From the NCBI RefSeq assembly GCF_020166515.1, contig NZ_JAINZT010000002.1, positions 372,001 to 436,000 on the forward strand: 64,000 bases of DNA. Reading direction: 5' to 3'. The notes under the pieces were generated by a model. That model had not been told where the DNA came from. It saw only the letters and a list, made by a program, of their open reading frames with translations, and did no database searches. Within the stretch, counting starts at the first letter, position 1; each line of letters begins with the position of its first letter. Shown here piece after piece: positions 52,483-60,502 of the stretch. Source of the stretch: Robertkochia flava. GTDB lineage: Bacteria > Bacteroidota > Bacteroidia > Flavobacteriales > Flavobacteriaceae. The position numbers and the translations under genes are program-made.

Positions 52483-53698
52483 ATGAAGGGTCGATTTCTT
52501 CGTACTCGGGATAGAGAAAGTTATTATAGGGAAATCTCGTGATGTGAATATCCCGTACCGCCTGGTATACCCGTTTCCTGAATTCTTCCAGGTTTTCTTT
52601 ATTCAGGGCAGAAATGAACAAGGCGTTATCTCCGATACGTCCCATCCAGGTATTTTTCCACTCTTCAAGGGTGAAATGGCGACTGGTTTTTTCGGTGATA
52701 AGGTCGTCTTCTTCTATGGTTTCATGCTCATAGGCATCGATCTTGTTAAAAACCATGATCGTAGGCTTATCCGCACTGTCAATCTCATCCAGGATCTTAT
52801 TTACCGAGGCAATATGCTCCTCGAAATTGGGGTGCGAGATGTCTACTACATGAAGCAGGAGATCGGCCTCCCTTACTTCATCCAGGGTACTTTTAAAGGA
52901 TTCCACGAGCTGGGTGGGAAGCTTTCTGATAAATCCAACGGTATCACTTAATAGAAAAGGCAGGTTGCCGATTACCACCTTGCGTACCGTAGTGTCCAGG
53001 GTGGCAAATAATTTGTTCTCCGCAAATACATTGCTCTTACTGATCACGTTCATCAGGGTCGATTTCCCGACATTGGTATATCCAATTAGGGCTACCCGGA
53101 CCAGGGCCCCACGGTTCCCCCTTTGTGTTTCCATTTGCTTATCGATCTTGGCCAGTTTTTTCTTTAAAAGACTGATGCGGTCACGAACGATACGACGGTC
53201 GGTCTCGATCTCGGTTTCCCCCGGTCCGCGCATCCCAATACCTCCTCGTTGCCGCTCCAGGTGAGTCCATAGTCCGGCAAGGCGCGGCAGTAAATACTGA
53301 TATTGCGCCAGTTCTACCTGGGTTCTTGCGTAGCTGGTTTGGGCCCTTTGTGCAAAAATGTCGAGTATCAGGCTCGTCCGGTCCAGAACCTTACAGCGCA
53401 GGATCCGTTCGATGTTCTTCTGTTGTGCTGGTGATAATTCGTCGTCAAAGATCACCGTTCCTACGTCATGCTCCTTAATAAACGAAAGAACCTCTTCCAT
53501 CTTTCCGGAACCTATAAAGGTTTTGGGATTGGGAATCTCAATTTTTTGAGTAAATCTACCTACAACCTCGCCTCCTGCCGTATAGGCCAGAAATTCCAAC
53601 TCATCAAGGTATTCCTTAGATTTTTCCTCATCCTGCTCCTGGTTGATCACCCCAATGAGCACAGCTTTTTCATAATCTAATGTCTTCTTTTCAAGCAT
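52481..53698 (-). CDS. hflX: GTPase HflX
   Basis: A 405-residue translational GTPase-like protein that binds the 50S ribosome and can split stalled or heat-damaged ribosomes. G1 is GYTNVGKST (near 208-216), G3 is DTVGF, G4 is NKID, with an N-terminal HflX-type domain (about 1-195) that carries ARTQVELAQYQYLLPRL. Length fits. A TACCTTTG -7 box (53715-53722) lies 17 bases before its ATG. Divergent from the subtilase gene. Confidence 0.95.
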   Translation of the reverse strand: MLEKKTLDYEKAVLIGVINQEQDEEKSKEYLDELEFLAYTAGGEVVGRFTQKIEIPNPKTFIGSGKMEEVLSFIKEHDVGTVIFDDELSPAQQKNIERILRCKVLDRTSLILDIFAQRAQTSYARTQVELAQYQYLLPRLAGLWTHLERQRGGIGMRGPGETEIETDRRIVRDRISLLKKKLAKIDKQMETQRGNRGALVRVALIGYTNVGKSTLMNVISKSNVFAENKLFATLDTTVRKVVIGNLPFLLSDTVGFIRKLPTQLVESFKSTLDEVREADLLLHVVDISHPNFEEHIASVNKILDEIDSADKPTIMVFNKIDAYEHETIEEDDLITEKTSRHFTLEEWKNTWMGRIGDNALFISALNKENLEEFRKRVYQAVRDIHITRFPYNNFLYPEYEEIDPS

Positions 53699-53714
53699 AT
53701 ATAAAATTCTAATA

Positions 53715-53722
53715 CAAAGGTA
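53715..53722 (-). promoter_or_regulatory. -7 promoter box of hflX
   Basis: The minus strand reads TACCTTTG, matching TAnnTTTG, 16-17 bases before the hflX ATG. Confidence 0.5.
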
Positions 53723-53975
53723 CAGAAATGAAATTTTATCAGGAGAGAAAGAATTGCGGTCATTTCTATTGGTTTCCAGCTTCCCCGGAAGGTATAGGCA
53801 GGGTCATGGAGGGACTCCAAAGTTTCAGGCAGGGCCCCAAAGTATGTGATAAGGCATTTCTTACAAGAGAATGCTTGAGTCCGTTTAAATGCAAAAAAAG
53901 CCGATAAAATGTTTAATTGTTGTAGGAAATAGACTATTATTGTAGTGTAATTCTTAAAAAACCGATTCAAAACCC
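53723..53975. other. Intergenic region between hflX and the subtilase gene
   Basis: The 359-base gap 53699-54057 holds the hflX promoter at its left end and the activator element at its right end. In between I see no credible gene; a 130-codon minus-strand frame that crosses the whole gap is not supported by any family resemblance. Confidence 0.5.
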
Positions 53976-54034
53976 TGCATTTCATCGAAAAAGTAAGGGT
54001 TTTAATCAGAGATTGTAAGTTAAGTATTACATTG
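53976..54034 (+). promoter_or_regulatory. Activator-type element with -7 promoter (copy 2)
   Basis: TGCATTTCATCGAAAAA (53976-53992) is identical to copy 1 at 27277. The half-sites TTCATCGA and TTAATCAG (TCATCGA at 53982, TAATCAG at 54003) are 21 bp apart, and a -7-like TACATTG (54028-54034) lies 25 bp after the second, as in copy 1. It is placed to activate the subtilase gene. Confidence 0.55.
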
Positions 54035-54057
54035 CTAGACCCCTTAAATCTGAAATT

Positions 54058-56436
54058 ATGAATAACCACCGACGTAAGCTCTTACAAACGGCCAGTCTGG
54101 TCCTGTGGTTTCTACTAGGATCAAACATAGTTTTTTCACAAACTACTCAGGGGTCTTCTACCGGAGAATCTGCTTCGAAAAGCACCCTGAAGGGAATGGC
54201 TGCCAAATTTAAAAAGCGTGCCATAGCCAATAAAGCGGCAGCTGTTAAAAAAGCCCATATTCACGGATGGAAAATTGCCGAAGAGCTTGCCGGAGGTGGA
54301 TTCAGGGAACTGCAACAGGTAGATGCCCAGGGAAACCCCATTTACAAAGTATCCTTTAATGACGTCATCGTAAAAACCAGTCGTTCCGAATTTCTGTCGA
54401 ACGGACTGGAGTTTGATTTTGGAGTAGATGGAACCGACATGACCATAGGGGTATGGGACAGCGGAAAGGCATTACCGGAACATCAGGAATTTGACGATCG
54501 TTTTATTGCCGGGGATAACACACCCCGTATTAGTGGTCACGCCACCCACGTTTTGGGAACTGCCATTGCCTCCGGGGTAAATTCCAAGGCCAGGGGGGTA
54601 GCCTTTAATGCACGCGGGATGTCTTTTGACTGGAACCAGGATGAAGGGGAAGTAGCCGAACAGGCTGCCGAAGGCCTGCTTATCTCCAATCATTCCTACG
54701 GCTTAAGTGGAAGAAATCTTCCGGACTGGTATTTCGGGTCATACATTTACCAGGCCCAGGATTGGGATGAGATCATGTATGCTGCCCCGTATTACTTAAT
54801 GGTTACTGCCGCCGGAAATACGCAACACCTCGGGTATAACGAAGCGCCATTGGAAGGCGATGCCAGTGAAGGATATGATCTTCTGCTTGGGTTTGCGGTG
54901 TCAAAGAATGGTCTTACCGTAGCTGCAGCGGATAATATTAAGGTAGATGGTAACGGGCAACTGCTTCAGGCAGATATTGCTTCTTTCAGCAATTTTGGTC
55001 CTGCCGATGACGGGAGAATTAAGCCTGACATTACCGGAGCAGGGGTTAATGTTCTATCCTCTTTTTCGGATAGTGAAGATAGTTACAGAACCCTTTCAGG
55101 AACCTCTATGGCTTCTCCCGGAGTGGCTGCATCCCTGTTACTTTTACAACAGTATCATTACCTTGCTTTCGGCACTTATATGAGAGCGTCTACCCTTAAA
55201 GGTCTGGCTTTGCATACTGCCGATGAAGCGGGTGAGACTCCTGGTCCTGATCCTAAGTTCGGCTGGGGGATTATAAACAGTAAACGGGCTTCTGAAGTGA
55301 TTGAAGGAGCCGGGGTGAATACCAGGATCGAAGAGAACGAACTCAGGCAGGGCCGGGAATATGCCCTTACCGTTACCGCAATCGAAGGGGAGACACTGAG
55401 TGTTTCGCTAAGCTGGACAGATCCTGCATTTCCGTCTCATTTACACGGAACCGCCAACGATAATACTCCGGTTCTGGTGAACGATCTTGATATCCGTGTT
55501 ACCAAAGATGGAGAAACCTATTTTCCCTGGAAGCTGAGTTTAAGTGATCTTCGCGGCGGGGCCGTGAAGGGAGACAATCGCGTAGATCCTTTTGAAAAGA
55601 TCGAAATTCCCAATGCCAGTGGAGAATATACCATTGTCGTTTCTCATAAAGGAGAGCTGGCTAACACCTCTCAGGCGTATGCATTGATCGTTAGCGGCAT
55701 TTCCGAAACAGGGTGCACGACCGTAGCTCCTGAAGCCGCGGTTGTTGATGAGGTTGGGCAGCACGAGGCGCTGTTGTCGTGGAATCTGGTGAATGACGCC
55801 TTTTATGAAGTGCGTTATAAACGTGCAGATCAGGAAACCTGGGAATCTAAAATGGTGTCAGAGGGCGAGATCCGTCTTTCCGGTCTTATAGAGAATACAG
55901 AGTATATGGTAGAAGTACGTTCACTTTGTTCGGAACTTCTGGCCTCTGAATATGGAGAAACCCTTGTGTTCATGACCAAGGATATTCCTCAGGAGGAGCC
56001 TGACCCGGAAACCGGGGAAGATACGCCCCCGGAAGACTCGGGGGATAATACCGCAGATCTCCCGGAAGGAGAGACAGGTATTTTCGATCCTGATGTAACA
56101 GATCCGGAGGGCATACGTGAAGCTGTTGATCCGGGCGAGGGTGTGCGCTTTCTGGATCCCGAAACGGGAGATGGAACGATCTCAGAAAATACAGATGGTA
56201 TGACCTTCTCTCCGGAGGACCTGCTTTTGGTTAGAAATACCCAGGAACAAACCGTGTATATCCGGGGTGCTCAAAGCGCATTAGGCCCGTATTATATTGT
56301 GGATGCCGTGGGACGTATCGTCAAAACAGGTAGGGATGCCACCCAGCCGATATCCATATCCGAACTGAGTAGTGGATTGTATGTACTGGTGTTTGAAAAG
56401 AGCCAGGTGCTTAATCCCCACAAATTTATAAAGTAG
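54058..56436 (+). CDS. Secreted subtilisin-like serine protease with fibronectin III and T9SS sorting domains
   Basis: A 792-residue exported peptidase S8. Signal peptide about 1-28 (ending VFSQ), prodomain-like 29-125, then the catalytic triad Asp134 (VWDSG), His161 (GHATHV) and Ser350 (GTSMASPG), with oxyanion Asn254 in AAGN. A beta-sandwich (about 420-555) and a fibronectin III-like domain (about 558-650) follow, then a Pro/Glu/Asp-rich linker (about 650-725). The C-terminal about 65 residues, with VDAVGRIVKTG and SGLYVLVFEKS ending KFIK, are a type A T9SS sorting domain, so it should be secreted or surface-attached via the gliding-linked T9SS. Note HATH instead of HGTH at the His motif. 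Confidence 0.9.
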   Translation: MNNHRRKLLQTASLVLWFLLGSNIVFSQTTQGSSTGESASKSTLKGMAAKFKKRAIANKAAAVKKAHIHGWKIAEELAGGGFRELQQVDAQGNPIYKVSFNDVIVKTSRSEFLSNGLEFDFGVDGTDMTIGVWDSGKALPEHQEFDDRFIAGDNTPRISGHATHVLGTAIASGVNSKARGVAFNARGMSFDWNQDEGEVAEQAAEGLLISNHSYGLSGRNLPDWYFGSYIYQAQDWDEIMYAAPYYLMVTAAGNTQHLGYNEAPLEGDASEGYDLLLGFAVSKNGLTVAAADNIKVDGNGQLLQADIASFSNFGPADDGRIKPDITGAGVNVLSSFSDSEDSYRTLSGTSMASPGVAASLLLLQQYHYLAFGTYMRASTLKGLALHTADEAGETPGPDPKFGWGIINSKRASEVIEGAGVNTRIEENELRQGREYALTVTAIEGETLSVSLSWTDPAFPSHLHGTANDNTPVLVNDLDIRVTKDGETYFPWKLSLSDLRGGAVKGDNRVDPFEKIEIPNASGEYTIVVSHKGELANTSQAYALIVSGISETGCTTVAPEAAVVDEVGQHEALLSWNLVNDAFYEVRYKRADQETWESKMVSEGEIRLSGLIENTEYMVEVRSLCSELLASEYGETLVFMTKDIPQEEPDPETGEDTPPEDSGDNTADLPEGETGIFDPDVTDPEGIREAVDPGEGVRFLDPETGDGTISENTDGMTFSPEDLLLVRNTQEQTVYIRGAQSALGPYYIVDAVGRIVKTGRDATQPISISELSSGLYVLVFEKSQVLNPHKFIK

Positions 56437-57150
56437 TTATACATGCTTAATGGCCTCTTCTTCCAGGAGGGGCTCTCCTCTTAATTTGAGGAATACCTGG
56501 GCCGTGGCTATAACGTCTTTCTCGCAGTAGGTAACGATGCGATCCAAATCGTTTTCTTCATAATACACCTTGCTAACCATGCTGCCATCAATATCGTCTT
56601 TTGGCGATGGGATATTAAGCACATTCGTAAGTAACTTGAGAGAGGTATAGTGTTTAAAATCTCCGAACTTCCACAGTTCCATGGTGTCCAGATGGGGGAT
56701 TTCCCAGGGTTTTTTTCCGAACAAATTGAGCTTTTCAGGAAGTTTAATCCCGTGAATAAGCATTCTTCTGGCGATGTAAGGAAAGTCAAACTCTTTAGCA
56801 TTATGTCCGCAGAGTACCTTCTGGGGTCCGTAGTAATGGGTTTCCAGTAAATTCTTAAAAGCGGCCAGCAATTCGTATTCCTCTCCAAAAAAGGAGGTGG
56901 TTCTAAACTGTCTTTCCCCGCCTTTGGCTGTGAAAAAGCCAACAGAAATGCAAATGATCCGCCCGAACTCCGCCCAGATACCGGCTCGCTCATAGAACGC
57001 CTCTGCTGTCTGATCTTCCTTACGCTGATAGCGGGATTTTTGGTCCCATAACTCTTTTTTTACCGGGTCCAGTTCAGAGAAATCCGCGGTTTCAGGAACA
57101 GTTTCTATGTCCAGGAAGAGGATGTTGTCAAGGGGTATCTTATGGAGCAT
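56437..57150 (-). CDS. 3'-5' exonuclease, PolB-like DEDDy family
   Basis: A 237-residue cytoplasmic nuclease. The DEDD active site appears as DIETVP (Asp14, Glu16), then CGHNAKEFDFPYIAR (about 116-130) and YCEKDVIAT (about 214-222, the Tyr-x3-Asp of the DEDDy type). It resembles the predicted 3'-5' exonuclease related to the proofreading domain of PolB. It overlaps the 3' end of the upstream serine hydrolase gene by 11 bases, on the same strand, so they are probably co-transcribed. Target (DNA or RNA repair) is unknown. Confidence 0.85.
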   Translation of the reverse strand: MLHKIPLDNILFLDIETVPETADFSELDPVKKELWDQKSRYQRKEDQTAEAFYERAGIWAEFGRIICISVGFFTAKGGERQFRTTSFFGEEYELLAAFKNLLETHYYGPQKVLCGHNAKEFDFPYIARRMLIHGIKLPEKLNLFGKKPWEIPHLDTMELWKFGDFKHYTSLKLLTNVLNIPSPKDDIDGSMVSKVYYEENDLDRIVTYCEKDVIATAQVFLKLRGEPLLEEEAIKHV

Positions 57151-58300
57151 ATTCCATCATTTTATAGGATTGGTCAATATAGCCATAGATATCTTCCCTA
57201 AAGGGATCATTTCCCTTTTTGGGCGCAGCCCTGTGACCCAGTCTTACGATAATGACGTTGTCTTCCGGTTGAACGATCACGTATTGTCCCAGGTGGCCCC
57301 GGAGCATGAAAAAGTCTTTTCCATTATGTTGGAGAAGCCATAGGCCGTATCCGTATTCCGGATCCTTTTCAAATCTCGGGGTTACTGAACGTTGTGCAAA
57401 GGATTCCGGAATCAGCTGTTTTCCTTTCCATGCACCAAGGTCTTTGTATAATTTACCGAACCTGGCGAAATCTCTTGCCGAAGCTGCTACACAACAGTAG
57501 GCCTTTTCCATCCCGGAAGTTTCACTGTCCAATTGCCACAATCCGTCATTTTCAGCTCCCATCGGCTTCCAGAAGTGTTCGGAGAGGTACTCTGCCAGAG
57601 GTTTTCCGGTTGCCTTTTCAAGGATCATTCCTAATAATTGTGTGTTTCCACTGAGGTATTTAAAACCTGTTCCGGGCGATTCCACCACCTTCAGATCGCG
57701 AATCACCGGGCGGAGTTCCTTATCGAAATATGCCCTGGTTGTAACGGAAAAAGGGGAATAATACGATTCGTCCCAATCCAATCCACTGGACATGGACGAA
57801 AGATCACCAACAGTGAGTTTGGATGCAATGCCTTGCGAAAATTCCGGAAAAAAATCCCCTACGGGCTGCTCGAGACCTTTGATACTGCCCTCCAGTATTG
57901 CACTGCCAAGCATGGCAGATACAAACGATTTTGCCATAGAAAAGGAATTGCTTTTACTGTGCTCATCGTATCCTTCAAAATACTGTTCGTGCCATAGGCT
58001 GTCGTTCTTAATGATCAGAAATGCCACGGTACCGTAGCTGTCATGGAGTTCCTGAAGTTGTCCGGTAGGATTTGCTTTGTTATAGTCCTCATGTATTGGC
58101 CAGAATTGCGGTTGCTCCGGAGCGGCTATAGTTCTGTTGTCGAAGTGTTTGTAGTCGTCCAGGTAGGCGGTTTTATGGCCGCGCAGGTAGGTCACGTTAA
58201 TGGCAGTGAGCAGGTAGTCAAAGTTAAAGACGTACAGCGCAATAATAAGAATAAACAGTCCTGAAAGAAGGTATTTGAGGACTTTGATGAGTAATTTCAT
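57140..58300 (-). CDS. Membrane-anchored serine hydrolase, beta-lactamase fold
   Basis: A 386-residue protein with one N-terminal membrane segment (about 9-30) and an extracytoplasmic domain. Catalytic SxxK is SMAK (121-124) in NSFSMAKSFVSAM, and the second motif is YLSGN. The third motif has a complete HLG (RGHLGQY). It is a third relative of the family in the window and the best preserved. It overlaps the exonuclease gene by 11 bases, so the two are coupled. Substrate unknown. Confidence 0.85.
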   Translation of the reverse strand: MKLLIKVLKYLLSGLFILIIALYVFNFDYLLTAINVTYLRGHKTAYLDDYKHFDNRTIAAPEQPQFWPIHEDYNKANPTGQLQELHDSYGTVAFLIIKNDSLWHEQYFEGYDEHSKSNSFSMAKSFVSAMLGSAILEGSIKGLEQPVGDFFPEFSQGIASKLTVGDLSSMSSGLDWDESYYSPFSVTTRAYFDKELRPVIRDLKVVESPGTGFKYLSGNTQLLGMILEKATGKPLAEYLSEHFWKPMGAENDGLWQLDSETSGMEKAYCCVAASARDFARFGKLYKDLGAWKGKQLIPESFAQRSVTPRFEKDPEYGYGLWLLQHNGKDFFMLRGHLGQYVIVQPEDNVIIVRLGHRAAPKKGNDPFREDIYGYIDQSYKMMEYAP

Positions 58301-58348
58301 AGCAAGGGTGAGATTGAATATACGGCTAAATATAGAAAAATAATCTGC

Positions 58349-58825
58349 TTAAAATAGACGTTGCTGTTTTACCGGCTGCTCGTGCTCCAGAAGCCATTGC
58401 TTCACCTGTAGTCCCCCGGCATAGCCTGTAAGGGAGCCGTCACTGCCGATTACCCGGTGACATGGAATGATGATCCAGATGGGGTTGCGACCGTTTGCGG
58501 AAGCTACCGCCCTTATGGCTTTCATATTACCGAGAGATCGGGAAAGATGAGAATAGGATAGGGTACTCCCGAATGGGATTTCGGTAAGGGCTTGCCAAAC
58601 GGATTGCTGAAAAGGCGTGCCCTCAGGATTCAGGTTCAGGGTAAAAGTCTTCCTTTCGCCACGGAAGTATTCATGGATCTGCCGGGCGGCTTCTTCAAGA
58701 CAGGACGGCAGCGAGGTAGGTTTCGCATGCTTTCCTGTGAGACGGAATCCACTGACTCCCTTCTCGCAACCTTCAAGTATTGCAGATCCCAATGGGGTGT
58801 CAATTATGGCCTGCTGCTTCTTCAT
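58349..58825 (-). CDS. ogt: Methylated-DNA--protein-cysteine methyltransferase
   Basis: A 158-residue suicide repair protein that takes the alkyl group from O6-methylguanine to its own Cys. The active site is PCHRV (121-125, Cys122), with the helix-turn-helix DNA-binding FQQSVWQAL near 72-80 and the Tyr/Arg in AVASANGRNP. Length is normal for Ogt. It overlaps the CNNM/CBS gene by 26 bases on the same strand, an unusually long overlap for unrelated genes. Confidence 0.94.
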   Translation of the reverse strand: MKKQQAIIDTPLGSAILEGCEKGVSGFRLTGKHAKPTSLPSCLEEAARQIHEYFRGERKTFTLNLNPEGTPFQQSVWQALTEIPFGSTLSYSHLSRSLGNMKAIRAVASANGRNPIWIIIPCHRVIGSDGSLTGYAGGLQVKQWLLEHEQPVKQQRLF

Positions 58826-59912
58826 TGTTTGGCTCCGAAGGATTATCTATAATGCCCATGCGCTCTGCCCTGATCTGCCAATTGCGGCGGGCGAGCAGCT
58901 GCAGATCTTCCACGTTATCGCTCTCATCAACGATTTCCAGTCCTAAAAGGGTTTCAATAATGTCTTCCATGGTAACCAAACCGCCAATAGAACCATATTC
59001 GTCCACCACAAGCGCAATGTGATCTTTGTTGTCGATGAATTTTTCAAAGAGGTTAGGAATCGGAATGTTCCTTTTTGCAATTAAAATTTCCCTTCTCAGG
59101 GAGCTCAGCTTCTCTTTCCCATTCCCGTTGATCATTTCTTCCAGGACCTGGTCTTTGAGTACGAACCCGGTAATGTTGTCGGGCTTATCCTGGTAGATCG
59201 GGATCCGGGAGAAGCGCAATTGCGGATTGGCTTTAAAAAACTCTTCAATGCTCTGGTCTTCTGAGGCGGTTTTCATGACCGTTCTCGGGGTCATAACGTC
59301 TTTGGCTTCGATCTGGTTAAATCGTACGAGATTTTTGATGACCTTGGATTCAGACTCTTCAAAAACACCTTCTTCATGGGCAATATCTGCCATGGCGGTA
59401 AAGTCTTCCCGTTGAAACACCGAGGTATGGGCGCCCCTGCCACCTATGAGTTTGGTGGTGAGCTGCATAAACCAAAGAATACCGGTGTATTTAAGCGGAA
59501 TGATCAGCAGGGTGAGCATTCTGGCCGTAAAATTGGCGAGTTGTTTCCAATAGGTTGCTCCCAGGGTTTTAGGAATGATCTCTGAAACCACAAGGATAAG
59601 AAAGGTCATGACCGCAGAAACCACCCCCACGATGTTGATCCCCCACAGGTCGATCTTAAAAGGAAGTTTTTCTGCCTGTACCCCCACCAGTATGGCACCC
59701 ACGGTATGGGCAATAGTATTCAGGGTAAGAATGGCAATGAGGGGTTGGTCCACATCCTTCTTTAATTTCTCCAGGGTGTATCCGTAACTTTTCCCTTCCG
59801 ACTTTAAGACGTTGACATAGGTGGGCGTGATACTTAGGAACACCGCCTCCAGTATGGAACATAGAAATGAGATAAAGATGGAAAGCAGGGCGTATAAAAT
59901 GAGTAAGGTCAT
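58800..59912 (-). CDS. CNNM transmembrane/CBS-pair protein (HlyC/CorC-like)
   Basis: A 370-residue inner-membrane protein. The N-terminal DUF21/CNNM domain (about 1-150) has three or four hydrophobic segments with VSEIIPKTLGA near 108-118. A pair of CBS domains (about 200-325) contains VMTPRTVMKT and VVDEYGSIGGLVTMEDIIE, and the usual C-terminal CorC domain is absent or very short. Such proteins are linked to divalent cation efflux or transport, and a relative, GldE, acts in gliding; neither role is proven here. It shares a 26-base overlap with ogt. Confidence 0.88.
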   Translation of the reverse strand: MTLLILYALLSIFISFLCSILEAVFLSITPTYVNVLKSEGKSYGYTLEKLKKDVDQPLIAILTLNTIAHTVGAILVGVQAEKLPFKIDLWGINIVGVVSAVMTFLILVVSEIIPKTLGATYWKQLANFTARMLTLLIIPLKYTGILWFMQLTTKLIGGRGAHTSVFQREDFTAMADIAHEEGVFEESESKVIKNLVRFNQIEAKDVMTPRTVMKTASEDQSIEEFFKANPQLRFSRIPIYQDKPDNITGFVLKDQVLEEMINGNGKEKLSSLRREILIAKRNIPIPNLFEKFIDNKDHIALVVDEYGSIGGLVTMEDIIETLLGLEIVDESDNVEDLQLLARRNWQIRAERMGIIDNPSEPNNEEAAGHN

Positions 59913-59964
59913 TTGACTGTTAGTTGCTTTCCAGCTAATTTACTAATAAAATAGTGATTTTATC

Positions 59965-60486
59965 CTACCAACCGCTATATCGGGGAGGTTCAATGTTCAT
60001 CAGGTTCAGGTAAACGATTAGCTGACCCCGGTGATGGGTAACATGGTCCTGTAAGAGGTTCATGATTTGAAGCCTGGTTTTAGGCCCGGCGAAGAATTCT
60101 ACTTTCTCTGCAAGTGCTGCGGTATTTGCCTGGGCCACAAGGGTGTTGACCACGGTAAAACTTTCCTCCAGCATATCCAGTAATTCGGCCTTATTCGCGG
60201 GTACCGATTTGGAGTCGGGCACCTCCATACCTTCAGGATTAAAATAGGTATTGCCCAGCCAAAGCATATTAGCCCTTATATGCAGTAATTGCTCTTGTAC
60301 AGACATCTGTCTTTCTGTAGGCCTGTAGTTAAGGGAATCATCCGGGATACGGGCTGCCAGTTCCAGTAAATATTGGGCAGAATGTTGCCATTTTTCAAGG
60401 AATGCATCCTGGAGTATGGTTTCCTGTGCGAAGCTGTTCATAGAGAGCATTATAAAAAGGAGAAGGGAAAGAAGGGAAGTTCTCAA
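59965..60486 (-). CDS. Secreted DinB-superfamily protein (second copy)
   Basis: A 173-residue exported protein with signal peptide (about 1-20, ending SFAQ) and a DinB four-helix bundle. Likely metal His are in LLHIRAN (about 68) and VTHHRGQL (about 149-155), where HHRGQ is the family's best signature. It lies 16 bases after hemB on the same strand, and may be part of the heme operon. It shares the export signal with the DinB protein at 29133. Confidence 0.84.
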   Translation of the reverse strand: MRTSLLSLLLFIMLSMNSFAQETILQDAFLEKWQHSAQYLLELAARIPDDSLNYRPTERQMSVQEQLLHIRANMLWLGNTYFNPEGMEVPDSKSVPANKAELLDMLEESFTVVNTLVAQANTAALAEKVEFFAGPKTRLQIMNLLQDHVTHHRGQLIVYLNLMNIEPPRYSGW

Positions 60487-60502
60487 AGGTTAAAGTATTT
60501 GG

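Noticed and set aside
53677-54069. A 130-codon minus-strand frame spanning the hflX-subtilase gap
   Set aside because: It crosses the promoter regions of both neighbours, begins inside the subtilase start and has no family-like composition.
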